Below are positions 50,908 through 60,182 of a DNA stretch of 64,000 bases, piece by piece. Positions within the stretch are counted from its first letter, which is position 1. Each line of letters opens with the position of its first letter. A model generated the notes under the pieces. That model ran no database searches. It was not told where the DNA came from and saw only the letters and a program-made list of their open reading frames with translations. The DNA is taken from contig LDYB01000009.1 in assembly GCA_001442985.1 (NCBI GenBank), positions 1 through 64,000 of the forward strand, written 5' to 3'. The DNA comes from Armatimonadetes bacterium DC. GTDB lineage: Bacteria; Armatimonadota; Fimbriimonadia; Fimbriimonadales; GBS-DC. Position numbers and translations under genes: made by a program.

Positions 50908-51633
50908 ATGTTACGAGGTCTCTATATCGCCAGCGAGGGGATGATTGCCCGCCAGAAGGCGCAGGATGTGCTGGCTTCCAACTTAGCCAATCTCAACACG
51001 ACGGGGTTCAAGGCGGATCGCCCTGTGTTCGCCAGCGTGTACGAGCGCGCTCTCTACCGGGTGCAGGGCAACAGCGCCGCCCCCATCGGCACGCTCTCGG
51101 CAGGCACTTTGCTGGAATCGACCTATACCGACCTGCAGGCAGGCGCTTTGCAACACACCCGCAACCCGCTGGACCTGGCAATTGAAGGCGAAGGCTTTTT
51201 CGCGGTGCAGACCCCGCGCGGCGTGCGCTACACCCGCAACGGGGCGTTCCAGCTGAACGCCGAGGGGGTGCTGGTGAGCCGCGAGGGCTATCCCGTGCTG
51301 TCTGAAAGAGGTGAGCCCATTCGCGTCCCGCGCGGCGCGAACCTCACCATCGGCGAAGATGCGGTGGTGCGCATCAACGAGACGCCTGCCGCCAGACTTC
51401 AAATCGTAGGGGGCAACCTCACCAAAGACGCCGATGGGCTGTTTGCTGGCAACACGACGCCCCTCGCCAAGCCACGCCTTGTGGTGGGCGCACTGGAAGC
51501 CTCGAATGTCAACCTCATCCGCGAGATGGTCAGCATGATTGAAATCATCCGCGCCTACGAGAGCCACCAGAAGGTGATTCAGGCGCACGATGAAACGCTC
51601 AATCGTGCGATTAACGAGTTGCCAAAAATCTAA
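50908..51633 (+). CDS. flgF: Flagellar basal-body rod protein FlgF/FlgG-like
   Basis: The 241-residue rod protein of the flagellar axial family has the N-terminal LRGLYIASEGMIARQKAQDVLASNLANLNTT segment with the NLANLNT motif, the internal DLAIEGEGFFAVQT, and the C-terminal SNVNLIREMVSMIEIIRAYESHQ helix. The two are the coiled ends through which rod proteins pack. GTG at 50905 is in frame and could also start. Both lie within 10 nt of the sigma-28-like -10 box, so the mRNA is leaderless or nearly so. flgG follows after 15 nt. Confidence 0.9.
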   Translation: MLRGLYIASEGMIARQKAQDVLASNLANLNTTGFKADRPVFASVYERALYRVQGNSAAPIGTLSAGTLLESTYTDLQAGALQHTRNPLDLAIEGEGFFAVQTPRGVRYTRNGAFQLNAEGVLVSREGYPVLSERGEPIRVPRGANLTIGEDAVVRINETPAARLQIVGGNLTKDADGLFAGNTTPLAKPRLVVGALEASNVNLIREMVSMIEIIRAYESHQKVIQAHDETLNRAINELPKI

Positions 51634-51648
51634 CAAGGGGGTTATCTC

Positions 51649-52437
51649 ATGATTCGCGCACTCCATACCGCCGCAACGGGAATGGAAGCTCAACAGTTTA
51701 ACATCGATGTGATATCGAACAACCTGGCGAATGTGAACACGAACGGTTTTAAGACCGTGCGCGCCGATTTTGAGGACCTGCTCTATCAGACTCTGCGTCC
51801 TGCAGGCGCCAGTGTGGCAGGCGGCGCGCAGGTTCCCAGTGGATTACAGGTAGGATTGGGCGCCCGCCCCGCCGCGACCTACGGCATCTTCAGCACGGGC
51901 GCCATTCAGGTAACGGGCAACCCGCTGGATTTAGCCATCGAGGGCGACGGATTCTTCAAGGTGCTGCTGCCCGACGGCACAGTCGCTTACACACGCGATG
52001 GGGGCTTCAAGCTGGACAGTCAGGGGCGGCTGGTTACCTCGATGGGCTATCCGCTGGAGCCTGAGATTATCCTGCCGCCCGATGTGGAGCAGGTGCTGAT
52101 TGGGCGCGATGGCACGATTTCCGTGCGCCGCGGCGGTCAGGACGGCGTGGAGCAGATCGGTCAGATTACTTTAGTGCGCTTCATCAACCCGGCGGGGCTG
52201 AACCGTATCGGGATGAACCTCTACCGCATGACGCCCGCCGCAGGCGAGCCGATTGAGGGCACGCCGGGCACCAACGGGCTGGGCGAGATTGCCGGGGGCA
52301 GCCTCGAAGCCTCGAATGTGCAGATTGTGGACGAGATGGTGCGCCTGATTATGGCGCAACGCGCTTATGAGGTGAACTCCCGCGCCATTCAGACGGCAGA
52401 CGAGATGCTCTCGGTCGCCAAGGACCTGAAGCGGTAA
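51649..52437 (+). CDS. flgG: Flagellar distal rod protein FlgG
   Basis: The 262-residue protein starts [21 protein letters not shown] with [13 protein letters not shown]. It has [12 protein letters not shown] in the middle and the C-terminal [33 protein letters not shown] helix. FlgG forms the distal rod crossing the periplasm and peptidoglycan. Length and motifs are standard. It ends directly against the stop of the convergent gene at 52438. Confidence 0.95.
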   Translation: MIRALHTAATGMEAQQFNIDVISNNLANVNTNGFKTVRADFEDLLYQTLRPAGASVAGGAQVPSGLQVGLGARPAATYGIFSTGAIQVTGNPLDLAIEGDGFFKVLLPDGTVAYTRDGGFKLDSQGRLVTSMGYPLEPEIILPPDVEQVLIGRDGTISVRRGGQDGVEQIGQITLVRFINPAGLNRIGMNLYRMTPAAGEPIEGTPGTNGLGEIAGGSLEASNVQIVDEMVRLIMAQRAYEVNSRAIQTADEMLSVAKDLKR

Positions 52438-52776
52438 TCAGCCTTCCGCCTCAAAGCGCGGGGTGTAATCGGTTGGGGGTGCGTCGTAGTGGTCGCACCC
52501 CTTTTGCTGCTGGGTCTCGCGTTCCAGTTCCAGCAGCAGGGCGCGCTGTTTCTGGCGCAGGGTTTCCTGACAGCGTGCGTCCGCCTCCATCGCGCGGCGC
52601 AAGAGGGGCAGCCAGCGCGGGTCGGGGTCTAACCGTTCCAGCGTGGCAAGCACCTCCTCGCGCCGCTGGAGCAGACCGTTCACAGCCTCCCAATCCTCGT
52701 CTTCGATTGCCTGCTCGGTGCAGAGCGTCAGCATCCAGAAATCGTGCAGTAAATCCTCTACGATATTTCTACCCAC
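52438..52776 (-). CDS. Small helical protein, possible flagellar chaperone (FliT-like)
   Basis: The 112-residue protein is mostly helical (VEDLLHDFWMLTLCTEQAIED; RREEVLATLERLDPD; MEADARCQETLRQKQRALLLELERE) with a short tail. It follows fliS with an 8-bp overlap, the position of FliT or other export chaperones in many flagellar clusters. Sequence alone does not prove the family. Confidence 0.55.
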   Translation of the reverse strand: MGRNIVEDLLHDFWMLTLCTEQAIEDEDWEAVNGLLQRREEVLATLERLDPDPRWLPLLRRAMEADARCQETLRQKQRALLLELERETQQQKGCDHYDAPPTDYTPRFEAEG

Positions 52777-53191
52777 GCAAACTCACCTTCCCTGGCGCAA
52801 TTGGGGTTGCAGGCACGGCTTCGCCCTGCGAAGCAATCGTGTCCCACGCTTCACGCAGTTCCGAAAGCAGGTTCACCACATGCTGGGCGCGTTCTACACT
52901 GTCCTGAAGGTTCGCCTCCACCAGCTGGTTATACATGTAGGTGTAGAGGCGAAAGAGGTTCTCGGCGATTTCCCCGCCTTTGTCGAAGTCCAGGCTGCTG
53001 ATCAGTTCGGCGAGGATTTTCTGGGCGCGTTGCAGGTAGTAGTTCTGCTGCTCGTACTGGCGGTTCTGCATTGCATCGATCGCGTTGTTGATGAAGCGAA
53101 TCGCACCGTCGTAGAGCATCACAATCAGGCGTGCGGGGGAAGCCGTCTCCACCGCCGTTTCCAGATATCGGTCGTATCCGTTCGTATACAT
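52769..53191 (-). CDS. fliS: Flagellar export chaperone FliS
   Basis: FliS binds flagellin in the cytoplasm and prevents early polymerisation. The 140-residue protein shows DRYLETAVETASPARLIVMLYDGAIRFI, then QRAQKILAELISSLDFDKGGEIAENLFRLYTYM, the typical helices. It follows fliD by 27 nt. A Pro/Ala tail extends past the usual end. Confidence 0.93.
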   Translation of the reverse strand: MYTNGYDRYLETAVETASPARLIVMLYDGAIRFINNAIDAMQNRQYEQQNYYLQRAQKILAELISSLDFDKGGEIAENLFRLYTYMYNQLVEANLQDSVERAQHVVNLLSELREAWDTIASQGEAVPATPIAPGKVSLRG

Positions 53192-53218
53192 AGGGTCTAC
53201 TCCTTGCTGAGCGTGTTG

Positions 53219-55507
53219 TTAGCGTGCGAAGAGGCTCATGGCGCCCATCCCGCCCATCATCGCCGCGAGACGGGCGCTCTGCGATTGCATCTGGCTGATG
53301 GAGCGTTCCAGCCGTGCGAACTGCTCACGCAGCATGAGCTGCTTGCGCGAAACCTCCTCGCGGATGCGCTGCATCTGGTCGTCGATGGCTTTAATCTGGT
53401 CCTGGAGCGTGTCTCTGGCGTACTTGAGGTCGCCGCTCACGATATCCGTAACCTGTCGTGTGTAGAGCCGCACGAGGTCGGCAACACCGCGCGTGAAGTG
53501 AACCACGCCGTAGGTGCCGGGCGTGGTGGCAGTAACACGAATCTGCAGTCCATCGGTGTTCGGGTTGCCGGAGTTGCCCGTGAGGAACTGCCCGCGTCCT
53601 GTGGCAGGCTCGCCGTTAATCGTGCCCGCCACATCCTGCCCGTTAGCGTCGATGCCGTCGGTGCCGATCCCGGAGTTGTCGGGTCCCGCGGCGAGATTAG
53701 ACACGACGCGGAAACTGCCTGCGGAACCGTAGTTTCGTGCCTCTATGACCAGACGCCCGCTCGAATCTTTGCTGGCGACCACGAGGTTTTTCAGTCGGGA
53801 GTCGCTATTGATTCGGGCAATCGTGTCGTCAATCGTGGTGCCGGGGTCTAAAGTGATGGAGTAGGTTTCGTTCCCGAACAGGCTGCCGCTGAAGGTGAGG
53901 GTTTCGGAGGTGGTACGCGCGGCGGTCTGCGCTGTGCCTGCTACCGCCTTCGCTTTGGTGGCGACCTGCGTGATGACCACCTCATATCCCCCTGTTGGCG
54001 AAGGGCGCGTCGCATCCGTTGCCGACACGAAACTGATGTTCGGGTCCGTGGTGGTTCCCTGCGCCGTAAAGAGGCGAATCACGCCGTTGAGGTCTTCGCC
54101 CAGTTTCTGGAGCAGGGTGCTTTCGTTGAGCGTTAGCTTGCCGTCCTCGCCCAGCATTACGCCCACCTGAGCCAGCACGCGCAGGCTCCCCTCCAGCCCC
54201 GGCACAGGGTTCATAATGCGTTGCAGAATCGAATCGCGCACGAGGCTGACGGTGGTGTCGCCGAACAGCACGCCCGTCTGCAGGGTCTCCTTGTTGAAAG
54301 AGGCGTTCTGCTTAATGAAGTCCACCAGCGCATTATAGGCATCGATGAAGCCCTGCACATTCTTTTTGACCGCCTCTGCATCGCGCGTGAGCGTGATGGT
54401 GGCGGTTTTGGGGTTGGTGGCGTCCGCGCTCAAAAGCGTGAAAGTGACGCCGGGAATCGCATCGCTCACCTGATTCTTACTGCGTCGGAAAGTGAAGCCG
54501 TCGATAGTGAACTCGGCGTCCTGTGCCTGAACCAGTTCGTTCTGATAGCGATTCTGGAGCACACCGAGTTGTTTGAGCAGGTTATCAGGGTCTTCGAATT
54601 CCGGGAGTCGGCTGCCGCCGTCAATTTTGAGGCGATAGTAGGTCGTGCCGTTCTCCGTCTCGGTCTCCACGGTGGCAGTAACGCCTGCTCCCGAACCGTT
54701 GATTTTGCTGGCGATTCGTTCGAGGCTATCGGTTCCGAAGTCGATGGCGATGTCGACGCCGTTAATCCGAATCGTGCCAGAGGGGGGACTGCTGATGCCG
54801 AGCTGGGAGCCGATGGACTCGGTAGCGCTTCGGAATCGGCTGGAGAGCGCGGCGTTGGCTTGCTGATTGCGAATGAATTCCTCGTAGGTCACCAGTTTGA
54901 GGGTGGGCGTCAGCACCAGATTGCCTCCAATCTCGGCGAGCTGAATCTGGCTGTTTTTGCCAGTTTCGTTCGCGGTGAGCGTGAGGTAATACTGGTCGCC
55001 GTCCGCGCGGATGATCGAGGCGGTTACGCCCGCGTTGGCGCTGTTGATTTTGCTGGCGACGGAGCGCAGGGTGTCGTTCGCGTTGACTTCAATCACCTTG
55101 CCGTTGAGCAGGAAACGCCCGCTGACGCCCAGCTCGGCGGTGTCGGAGCTGTGGGCGCCGCTCACAATCTTGTGTGCTTGCGCCAATCGGCTGACCCGAA
55201 TCTCGTAGGTGCCGGGCAGCGCCTCCGCCGACGGATTGACCGTAACGACATTCGTGTCGCTGGAAGTGCCCTTCAGAATGTTGAACGCGCTGGGTGTGGA
55301 CAGGGCACCTGCCGCGGTTTGCAGGTTGCGCACCAGCCCCTGAAACTGGTCAAAGGCGCTCATGCGCGCGTTCAACTGCGATTTGCGCACCATCAACTGC
55401 TGGAGCGGGCGCGACTGCAGCTCCACAAGCCGCTGGATAATCGACTCGGTGTCGATCCCCGTGGCTAAGCCCGCAAAGTTAATCCCCGAAATGCTCCCTC
55501 CAATCAC
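53219..55507 (-). CDS. fliD: Flagellar hook-associated protein 2 (filament cap) FliD
   Basis: The 762-residue protein is longer than the common 450-680 range, with an expanded middle. N-terminal FLAGATGIDTESIIQRLVE-like segment reads FAGLATGIDTESIIQRLVEL; a C-terminal coiled coil (YARDTLQDQIKAIDDQMQRI; MSLFAR end) closes it. FliD caps the filament and guides flagellin assembly. GTG start at 55507 is preceded by AGGAGG 9 nt upstream. A sigma-28-like -10 lies about 68 nt upstream, so fliD-fliS-(chaperone) is a late class unit. Confidence 0.92.
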   Translation of the reverse strand: MIGGSISGINFAGLATGIDTESIIQRLVELQSRPLQQLMVRKSQLNARMSAFDQFQGLVRNLQTAAGALSTPSAFNILKGTSSDTNVVTVNPSAEALPGTYEIRVSRLAQAHKIVSGAHSSDTAELGVSGRFLLNGKVIEVNANDTLRSVASKINSANAGVTASIIRADGDQYYLTLTANETGKNSQIQLAEIGGNLVLTPTLKLVTYEEFIRNQQANAALSSRFRSATESIGSQLGISSPPSGTIRINGVDIAIDFGTDSLERIASKINGSGAGVTATVETETENGTTYYRLKIDGGSRLPEFEDPDNLLKQLGVLQNRYQNELVQAQDAEFTIDGFTFRRSKNQVSDAIPGVTFTLLSADATNPKTATITLTRDAEAVKKNVQGFIDAYNALVDFIKQNASFNKETLQTGVLFGDTTVSLVRDSILQRIMNPVPGLEGSLRVLAQVGVMLGEDGKLTLNESTLLQKLGEDLNGVIRLFTAQGTTTDPNISFVSATDATRPSPTGGYEVVITQVATKAKAVAGTAQTAARTTSETLTFSGSLFGNETYSITLDPGTTIDDTIARINSDSRLKNLVVASKDSSGRLVIEARNYGSAGSFRVVSNLAAGPDNSGIGTDGIDANGQDVAGTINGEPATGRGQFLTGNSGNPNTDGLQIRVTATTPGTYGVVHFTRGVADLVRLYTRQVTDIVSGDLKYARDTLQDQIKAIDDQMQRIREEVSRKQLMLREQFARLERSISQMQSQSARLAAMMGGMGAMSLFAR

Positions 55508-55575
55508 TCTGGCTCACCTCCTGGCGTCCTTCCCTCTCAGGCGCGTCCATGCCACCTACTCTGAGTCAGAGGGGA

Positions 55576-55603
55576 TTATCGGAAGCCTGGGCTGGGAACT
55601 GGA
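55576..55603 (-). promoter_or_regulatory. Sigma-28-like promoter of fliD
   Basis: Minus strand reads CTTCCGATAATC (-10 8-mer at 55583-55576). A weak TCCA (-35) sits 16 nt upstream. It overlaps no gene and points at fliD. Confidence 0.5.
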
Positions 55604-55606
55604 CTC

Positions 55607-55633
55607 TCAAGAATACGGGTTTTCTGCCGATAA
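55607..55633 (+). promoter_or_regulatory. Sigma-28-like promoter of flgA
   Basis: TCAA (55607-55610), exact 15-nt spacer, then GCCGATAA (55626-55633). The GTGATG of flgA follows after 6 nt, the same arrangement as before flgF. Confidence 0.75.
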
Positions 55634-55642
55634 TCAGGCGTG

Positions 55643-56404
55643 ATGAGAGCCGTACTGGTTTTGAGCGTGCTTGGGATGGCGCTGGTACGGCTTACGGATG
55701 AGCCTCTGAGGATACGGATTGCCCCATCGGTTTCGGTGTCGTCGGCGCGGTTTTGTCTGGCGGAGATTGCCGAACTGGCTGGCGGCGACGAAGCGTTGCG
55801 TCGGGCACTCGGCGCGATGGAGCTGGGCGCTTCGCCGCTGCCAGGGCAGAAGCGCACCTTCACGCGCCAGCAGCTCCTCACGCGCCTGCGCCAGCATGGT
55901 TATGACCCCACGCAATTCACCATCGAAATGCCCGACACGATTCAGATTACGCGCGTGGCGCAGGCGGTGGGCGCAAGCGCTGTTGAGCAGTTCGCCCGCG
56001 CCGAAATTCAGAAGCGCACGGGGGTTGACATCAGCCGCTGGCGTCTGGAGAACCCCCCTGCTGAAATCGCTTTGCCCGAAGGCGCGCTCACTTTCGTGGT
56101 GGAGGGCACGCCGCGCGTCAGCGAAAGGAGCGCGCGGATAGAGATTGCGGTGCAGGTCAACAACGAGACCCGCGCCCGCTACAGCCTGCGTTTTCAGGCG
56201 CCCACCAGCACGCGCACGCCCCTTGTTCGCGCGGGTGAGACGGTGCAGGTCGTGGTGCAGTCAGGCGGGGTGGTGATAGAGGTTTCAGGCGTGGCACGGG
56301 CGGCGGGCGCGGAGGGTGAGGTCATCCCGGTTTATGTTCCCGAAACGCAAAAAACGGTTCGCGCCCGCGTTGCCGAAAAAGGGCGTGTGGAGGTGGTGCT
56401 ATGA
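55643..56404 (+). CDS. flgA: Flagellar P-ring assembly chaperone FlgA
   Basis: FlgA is a periplasmic chaperone needed for P-ring formation. The 253-residue protein has an N-terminal signal-like helix (AVLVLSVLGMALVRL) and a C-terminal SAF-type domain with TPLVRAGETVQVVVQSGGVVIEVSGVARAAG and a VRARVAEKGRVEVVL end. GTG at 55640 is an in-frame alternative start. ATGA overlap with flgH. Confidence 0.88.
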   Translation: MRAVLVLSVLGMALVRLTDEPLRIRIAPSVSVSSARFCLAEIAELAGGDEALRRALGAMELGASPLPGQKRTFTRQQLLTRLRQHGYDPTQFTIEMPDTIQITRVAQAVGASAVEQFARAEIQKRTGVDISRWRLENPPAEIALPEGALTFVVEGTPRVSERSARIEIAVQVNNETRARYSLRFQAPTSTRTPLVRAGETVQVVVQSGGVVIEVSGVARAAGAEGEVIPVYVPETQKTVRARVAEKGRVEVVL

Positions 56405-57030
56405 AATGGATTGCCCTGATGACTCTCTGCATGGCTTGCCTCGCGTTCGCACACGACGAAGATGAAGCCCCTGCTACTTCCCAGAACGCCCATGAATCCC
56501 TCGCGCCTGCGACAGGCTCCCTCTGGAGTGAGCAGGCTGGATCGCTGTTTGACGATTTCAAAGCGCGGCGCGTGGGCGACCTGCTCACGATCATCGTTTC
56601 CGAAAGCACCACCGCCTCCGCCCGCGCCGATACCGCCGTCAGCAAAAGCGAATCGGCGTCCACCACCGCAGGCGTGGGACCTCTGCTGAACTTCCTCTGG
56701 CCCGAACTGGGCGCCAGTGGCAAGACCGATTCGACGGTGCAGGGCAGCACCACGCGCGCAGGCACGCTCACCACACGCCTCACTGTTGTGGTGGTGGAGA
56801 CCTATCCGAACGGCGTGTTGCGAATCGAGGGCAAGCGTACCCTCAAAATCAACGAGGAGACCCAGACCCTGGTGTTCACGGGGCTGGTGCGCGTGCGCGA
56901 CATCCGCTCGGACAACACCGTGCCCTCGAATGCGATTGCGAACGCCGAAATCTACTTCGAGGGCAAGGGGATTGTGGGCACGCGCCAGCGCGAAGGCATC
57001 ATCACCCGCCTGTTCAAGTGGCTCTTTTAG
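56401..57030 (+). CDS. flgH: Flagellar L-ring protein FlgH
   Basis: FlgH forms the outer-membrane L-ring, evidence for a diderm envelope. The 209-residue protein has a signal peptide and the family core: RVGDLLTIIVSESTTASARADT, RLTVVVVETYPNGVLRIEGKRTLKIN, GLVRVRDIRSDNTVPSNAIANAEI and a final GIITRLFKWLF. The usual lipoprotein Cys motif is not clear: the two early Cys (LCMAC) do not make a good lipobox. Next gene after 9 nt. Confidence 0.93.
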   Translation: MKWIALMTLCMACLAFAHDEDEAPATSQNAHESLAPATGSLWSEQAGSLFDDFKARRVGDLLTIIVSESTTASARADTAVSKSESASTTAGVGPLLNFLWPELGASGKTDSTVQGSTTRAGTLTTRLTVVVVETYPNGVLRIEGKRTLKINEETQTLVFTGLVRVRDIRSDNTVPSNAIANAEIYFEGKGIVGTRQREGIITRLFKWLF

Positions 57031-57039
57031 GAGGCAACG

Positions 57040-58137
57040 ATGCGACTCGGGGTGCTACTCACGGTTCTGGTCTGGACAGGGTTCGTTGCGTGGGCGCAAT
57101 CGCCCGCGACGCGCCTGAAAGATATCGCGCAGGTTCGAGGCGTGCGCTCCAACCAGCTCATTGGCTACGGGCTGGTGGTCGGGCTGGAGGGCACAGGCGA
57201 CAGCTCAGGCGCGTTTTTCACGGTGCAATCCATCAGCAACATGCTGGAGCGTCTGGGCATCACGGTGCCGCCGGGCGCCATCAAGGTGAAAAATGTGGCG
57301 GCGGTGATTGTAACGGCGGAGCTGCCCCCCTTCGCCCGCGCTGGCAATACGATTGATGTGGTGGTCTCCAGCATCGGCGACGCGCGCTCGCTTCAGGGCG
57401 GCACGCTGTTGCAGACCCCTCTGCGCGGCGCGGACGGTCAGGTCTACGCTGTGGCACAGGGACCCGTTTCCATCGGCGGGTTCAACTTCGGGGGTGGGGG
57501 CAATCGTGTCCAGCGCAACCATGTAACGGTGGGACGCATTCCTAATGGCGCCCTGATTGAACGGGAAGTGCCGTCGCGATTTCTCACGGGCGACAACACC
57601 CTCACCATCCAGCTTCACAAGCCCGATTTCACCACCGCCGCCCGCGTGGTTAACAGCATTCGGAGCGCGTTTCCGAACCTGCGCGTGCGTGCGGTAGACC
57701 CCGCCACCGTCCAGATTGGGCTGGAAGACGCGCTGGACCCCGTGATGCTGATTGCCCAGCTGGAGACTCTGCCCGTTGTGCCCGACACAACCGCCCGCGT
57801 GGTGGTCAACGAGCGCACGGGCACAGTGATTGTGAACGGCGAAGTACGCATTGCGCCCGTCGCGATTGCGCATGGGGGCATTACCGTGCGGGTGCAGACC
57901 ACGCTGGAAGTTTCGCAGCCACCGCCTTTCAGTGAAGGGCAGACCACCGTCGTGCCCCAGACTCAGGTAGATGTGCAGCAGGAGCCTGCCCGCATGGTCT
58001 ACTTCAAAGAGGGCGCCTCGGTGGAGTCGCTGGTGAAGGCGCTGAACGCGCTGGGGGTCAGCCCGCGCGACCTGATAGCAATTCTGCAGGCGCTCAAGAG
58101 CGCAGGCGCCCTGCACGCCGAAATCGAGGTGCAATGA
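57040..58137 (+). CDS. flgI: Flagellar P-ring protein FlgI
   Basis: FlgI forms the ring in the peptidoglycan/periplasm. The 365-residue protein has a cleavable signal (ending WAQS) and the family sequence TRLKDIAQVRGVRSNQLIGYGLVVGLEGTGDS, then LKNVAAV-type VKNVAAVIVTAELPPFARAGN. A C-terminal VKALNALGVSPRDLIAILQALKSAGAL helix ends it. Length typical. The rod-binding protein start overlaps its stop. Confidence 0.96.
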   Translation: MRLGVLLTVLVWTGFVAWAQSPATRLKDIAQVRGVRSNQLIGYGLVVGLEGTGDSSGAFFTVQSISNMLERLGITVPPGAIKVKNVAAVIVTAELPPFARAGNTIDVVVSSIGDARSLQGGTLLQTPLRGADGQVYAVAQGPVSIGGFNFGGGGNRVQRNHVTVGRIPNGALIEREVPSRFLTGDNTLTIQLHKPDFTTAARVVNSIRSAFPNLRVRAVDPATVQIGLEDALDPVMLIAQLETLPVVPDTTARVVVNERTGTVIVNGEVRIAPVAIAHGGITVRVQTTLEVSQPPPFSEGQTTVVPQTQVDVQQEPARMVYFKEGASVESLVKALNALGVSPRDLIAILQALKSAGALHAEIEVQ

Positions 58138-58424
58138 TGCGAGTCGACAAACCCATCCCAAGCAACACAACGCCAGCCGTCCCGCGCACGCCCGAACAGA
58201 AGCGACTGTACGAGGCATGCCAGCAGCTGGAGTCCACCTTTCTGCTTCAGCTCTGGCGCACGATGCAACGCACGGTACCCCAATCGTCCAAAACTCTCAA
58301 CTATGCGGAGATGTTTGACTTCCAGTTTGCCGAATATCTGGCGATGCGGGGGAACTTCGGGCTGGCAGACCAGTTATACCAGCAGCTGAGCGCCCATCTT
58401 CCCGATACGGAGGGCGAGCCATGA
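58134..58424 (+). CDS. flgJ: FlgJ-type rod-binding protein
   Basis: The 96-residue protein covers only the N-terminal rod-binding domain of FlgJ (YEACQQLESTFLLQLWRTMQRTVP; NYAEMFDFQFAEYLAMRGNFGLADQLYQQL). The muramidase domain of gammaproteobacterial FlgJ is missing, as in many phyla, so wall opening must be done by another enzyme. Overlaps flgI and the next gene by 4 bp each. Confidence 0.85.
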   Translation: MMRVDKPIPSNTTPAVPRTPEQKRLYEACQQLESTFLLQLWRTMQRTVPQSSKTLNYAEMFDFQFAEYLAMRGNFGLADQLYQQLSAHLPDTEGEP

Positions 58425-58804
58425 AAAACGCTGACACCATGGAACTGTTTTTACGCGAGGTGCGCCATGCACTACCGATGCTTCGGGCATGGCGTCAGGC
58501 GCTGGTGCGCCGCGACCTGAACGCCATCGAGCGCTGGCACGCCCAGCTGGAGCCAACTCTGCAACGGCTGGAGCAACTCCGCGCTCAGCTCCAGCCCCCT
58601 GAGGATGCCGCCCGCAGGGAGCAGGCGCTTGCGCTGATGCAGGAGCTGGACTGGCTTCTCGAATCGGCGCACGAGATTATTCTGAACGAGCTCGGCTACA
58701 CGCACGAGTTGATGGCGATGCTGGTGCGTGCGTCCGAAGCCGAACACTACGCGCCGCTCGCCGAGCGCCCCGCCCCCAACCTGCTGGTGAACACGGAGGT
58801 CTGA
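58421..58804 (+). CDS. flgN: FlgN-like flagellar export chaperone
   Basis: The 127-residue helical protein (MELFLREVRHALPMLRAWRQ; TLQRLEQLRAQLQ; ALMQELDWLLESAHEIILNE) lies directly before flgK, the place of FlgN, chaperone of FlgK and FlgL. The match is by position and helical pattern, hence moderate certainty. Confidence 0.7.
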   Translation: MKNADTMELFLREVRHALPMLRAWRQALVRRDLNAIERWHAQLEPTLQRLEQLRAQLQPPEDAARREQALALMQELDWLLESAHEIILNELGYTHELMAMLVRASEAEHYAPLAERPAPNLLVNTEV

Positions 58805-58807
58805 GCC

Positions 58808-60169
58808 ATGTCCAGTTTCATGGGGATTGAGCTGGGGATTCGTGCCCTGCGAGCGTTCCAGATTGGGCTGGAGACCACAGGGCACAATGTGGCGAATGTG
58901 AACACGCCCGGCTATACCCGCAGGCGCGTGCGGTTCGCCAACACGCCAGAGTTTGCCCTCAGCCCCCAGCTGCGCCTCGGCACAGGGGTGATGGCGCAGA
59001 GCATCCAGCGCCTTCGCGACATGATGCTGGAGCAGCGGGTCAACACCAACGCGGGCGATCTGGCACGCTGGAGCGCCCTCTCGGAAAGCCTGAGTGCGAT
59101 TGAAGGACTCTTCAACGAGCCGGGCGAGCAGGGGATCAACGCGAAGCTGAACGCGCTGTTTAATGCGTTTGAGGAGCTTGCCACGCGCCCTGATAGCCTC
59201 GCGGCGCGCCAGCAGGTGCTTCAGGCGGCGCGTTCGCTCACCGAGACCCTGCGCACACTCCATCGCAACCTCACCACGCTGGAGAGCCAGATTCAGAGTC
59301 AGGCAGTCGGCACGATTGAACAGGCGAACCAGCTGGCACAGCAGCTGGCGCGCCTTAATGAGCAGATTCGCGCGGCACACTCCAGCGGCGCGGAAGCGGG
59401 CGACCTGCTGGACCAGCGCGACCGCCTGATCGGGCAACTCAGTGAGCTAATCGGCGCACGCGCCCACTATAACAACGACGGCAGCGTGATGCTATTTGTG
59501 GACGGGCACACGCTGGTGCAGGACGGCGCGGCGTTCCCCCTGCCGACCACAATAGACCTCGCCAACCGCGCGTTAGACAGCACGCCCACCGACATCCGCA
59601 TCCAGAGTGGGCAACTGCGCGGGTTGATGGATAGCCTCGCACAACTCCAGAGCTATCGCGCCGATCTCAACACCTTCGCCAGCACGCTCATCACGCAGGT
59701 GAACGCCATTCACAGCACAGGCTACGGGCTGGATGGCAACACAGGCTATCTGTTTTTCAGCGGCACCGACGCCTCGAATATTGACCTGCACCCGGATGTG
59801 AGCGACCCGATGCGGATTGCGGCGTCGGCGGTGGCGGGCGCACCGGGCAATAACGGAATCGCCCTCGCGCTGGCGAACCTGCGCAACGCTCCGCAGGCGT
59901 CGCTCGGCGGGCAGAGCCTCACCCAGTTCTATCGCGCCCTCGTGGGACGGCTTGGCAACGACGCGCAGGTCTCCAGAAACCGCGCCGAAACGCAACAATT
60001 AACAGTGGAGCATCTGCACCATCTGCGCGAGTCGGTTTCGGGCGTCTCGCTGGATGAGGAGGCGGCGAACCTTGTGCGGTTTCAGCGCAGTTATCAGGCG
60101 GCAGCCAAGATGGTCAGCACCTTCGACTCGCTGTTGCAGGATTTGCTCCAGTTTGTAGCGCCGCGCTAA
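58808..60169 (+). CDS. flgK: Flagellar hook-associated protein 1 FlgK
   Basis: FlgK joins hook and filament. The 453-residue protein has the N-terminal GLETTGHNVANVNTPGYTRRRV, an internal SLSAIEGLFNEPGEQGINAKLNALFNAFEELATRPDS segment and the C-terminal GVSLDEEAANLVRFQRSYQAAAKMVSTFDSLLQDLL helix. Normal domain order. Follows flgN by 3 nt and precedes flgL by 13 nt. Confidence 0.95.
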   Translation: MSSFMGIELGIRALRAFQIGLETTGHNVANVNTPGYTRRRVRFANTPEFALSPQLRLGTGVMAQSIQRLRDMMLEQRVNTNAGDLARWSALSESLSAIEGLFNEPGEQGINAKLNALFNAFEELATRPDSLAARQQVLQAARSLTETLRTLHRNLTTLESQIQSQAVGTIEQANQLAQQLARLNEQIRAAHSSGAEAGDLLDQRDRLIGQLSELIGARAHYNNDGSVMLFVDGHTLVQDGAAFPLPTTIDLANRALDSTPTDIRIQSGQLRGLMDSLAQLQSYRADLNTFASTLITQVNAIHSTGYGLDGNTGYLFFSGTDASNIDLHPDVSDPMRIAASAVAGAPGNNGIALALANLRNAPQASLGGQSLTQFYRALVGRLGNDAQVSRNRAETQQLTVEHLHHLRESVSGVSLDEEAANLVRFQRSYQAAAKMVSTFDSLLQDLLQFVAPR

Positions 60170-60182
60170 CAGGTGAAGCGTG

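Noticed and set aside
54221-55468. 415-codon plus-strand frame opposite fliD
   Set aside because: fliD is certain; this frame is its shadow.
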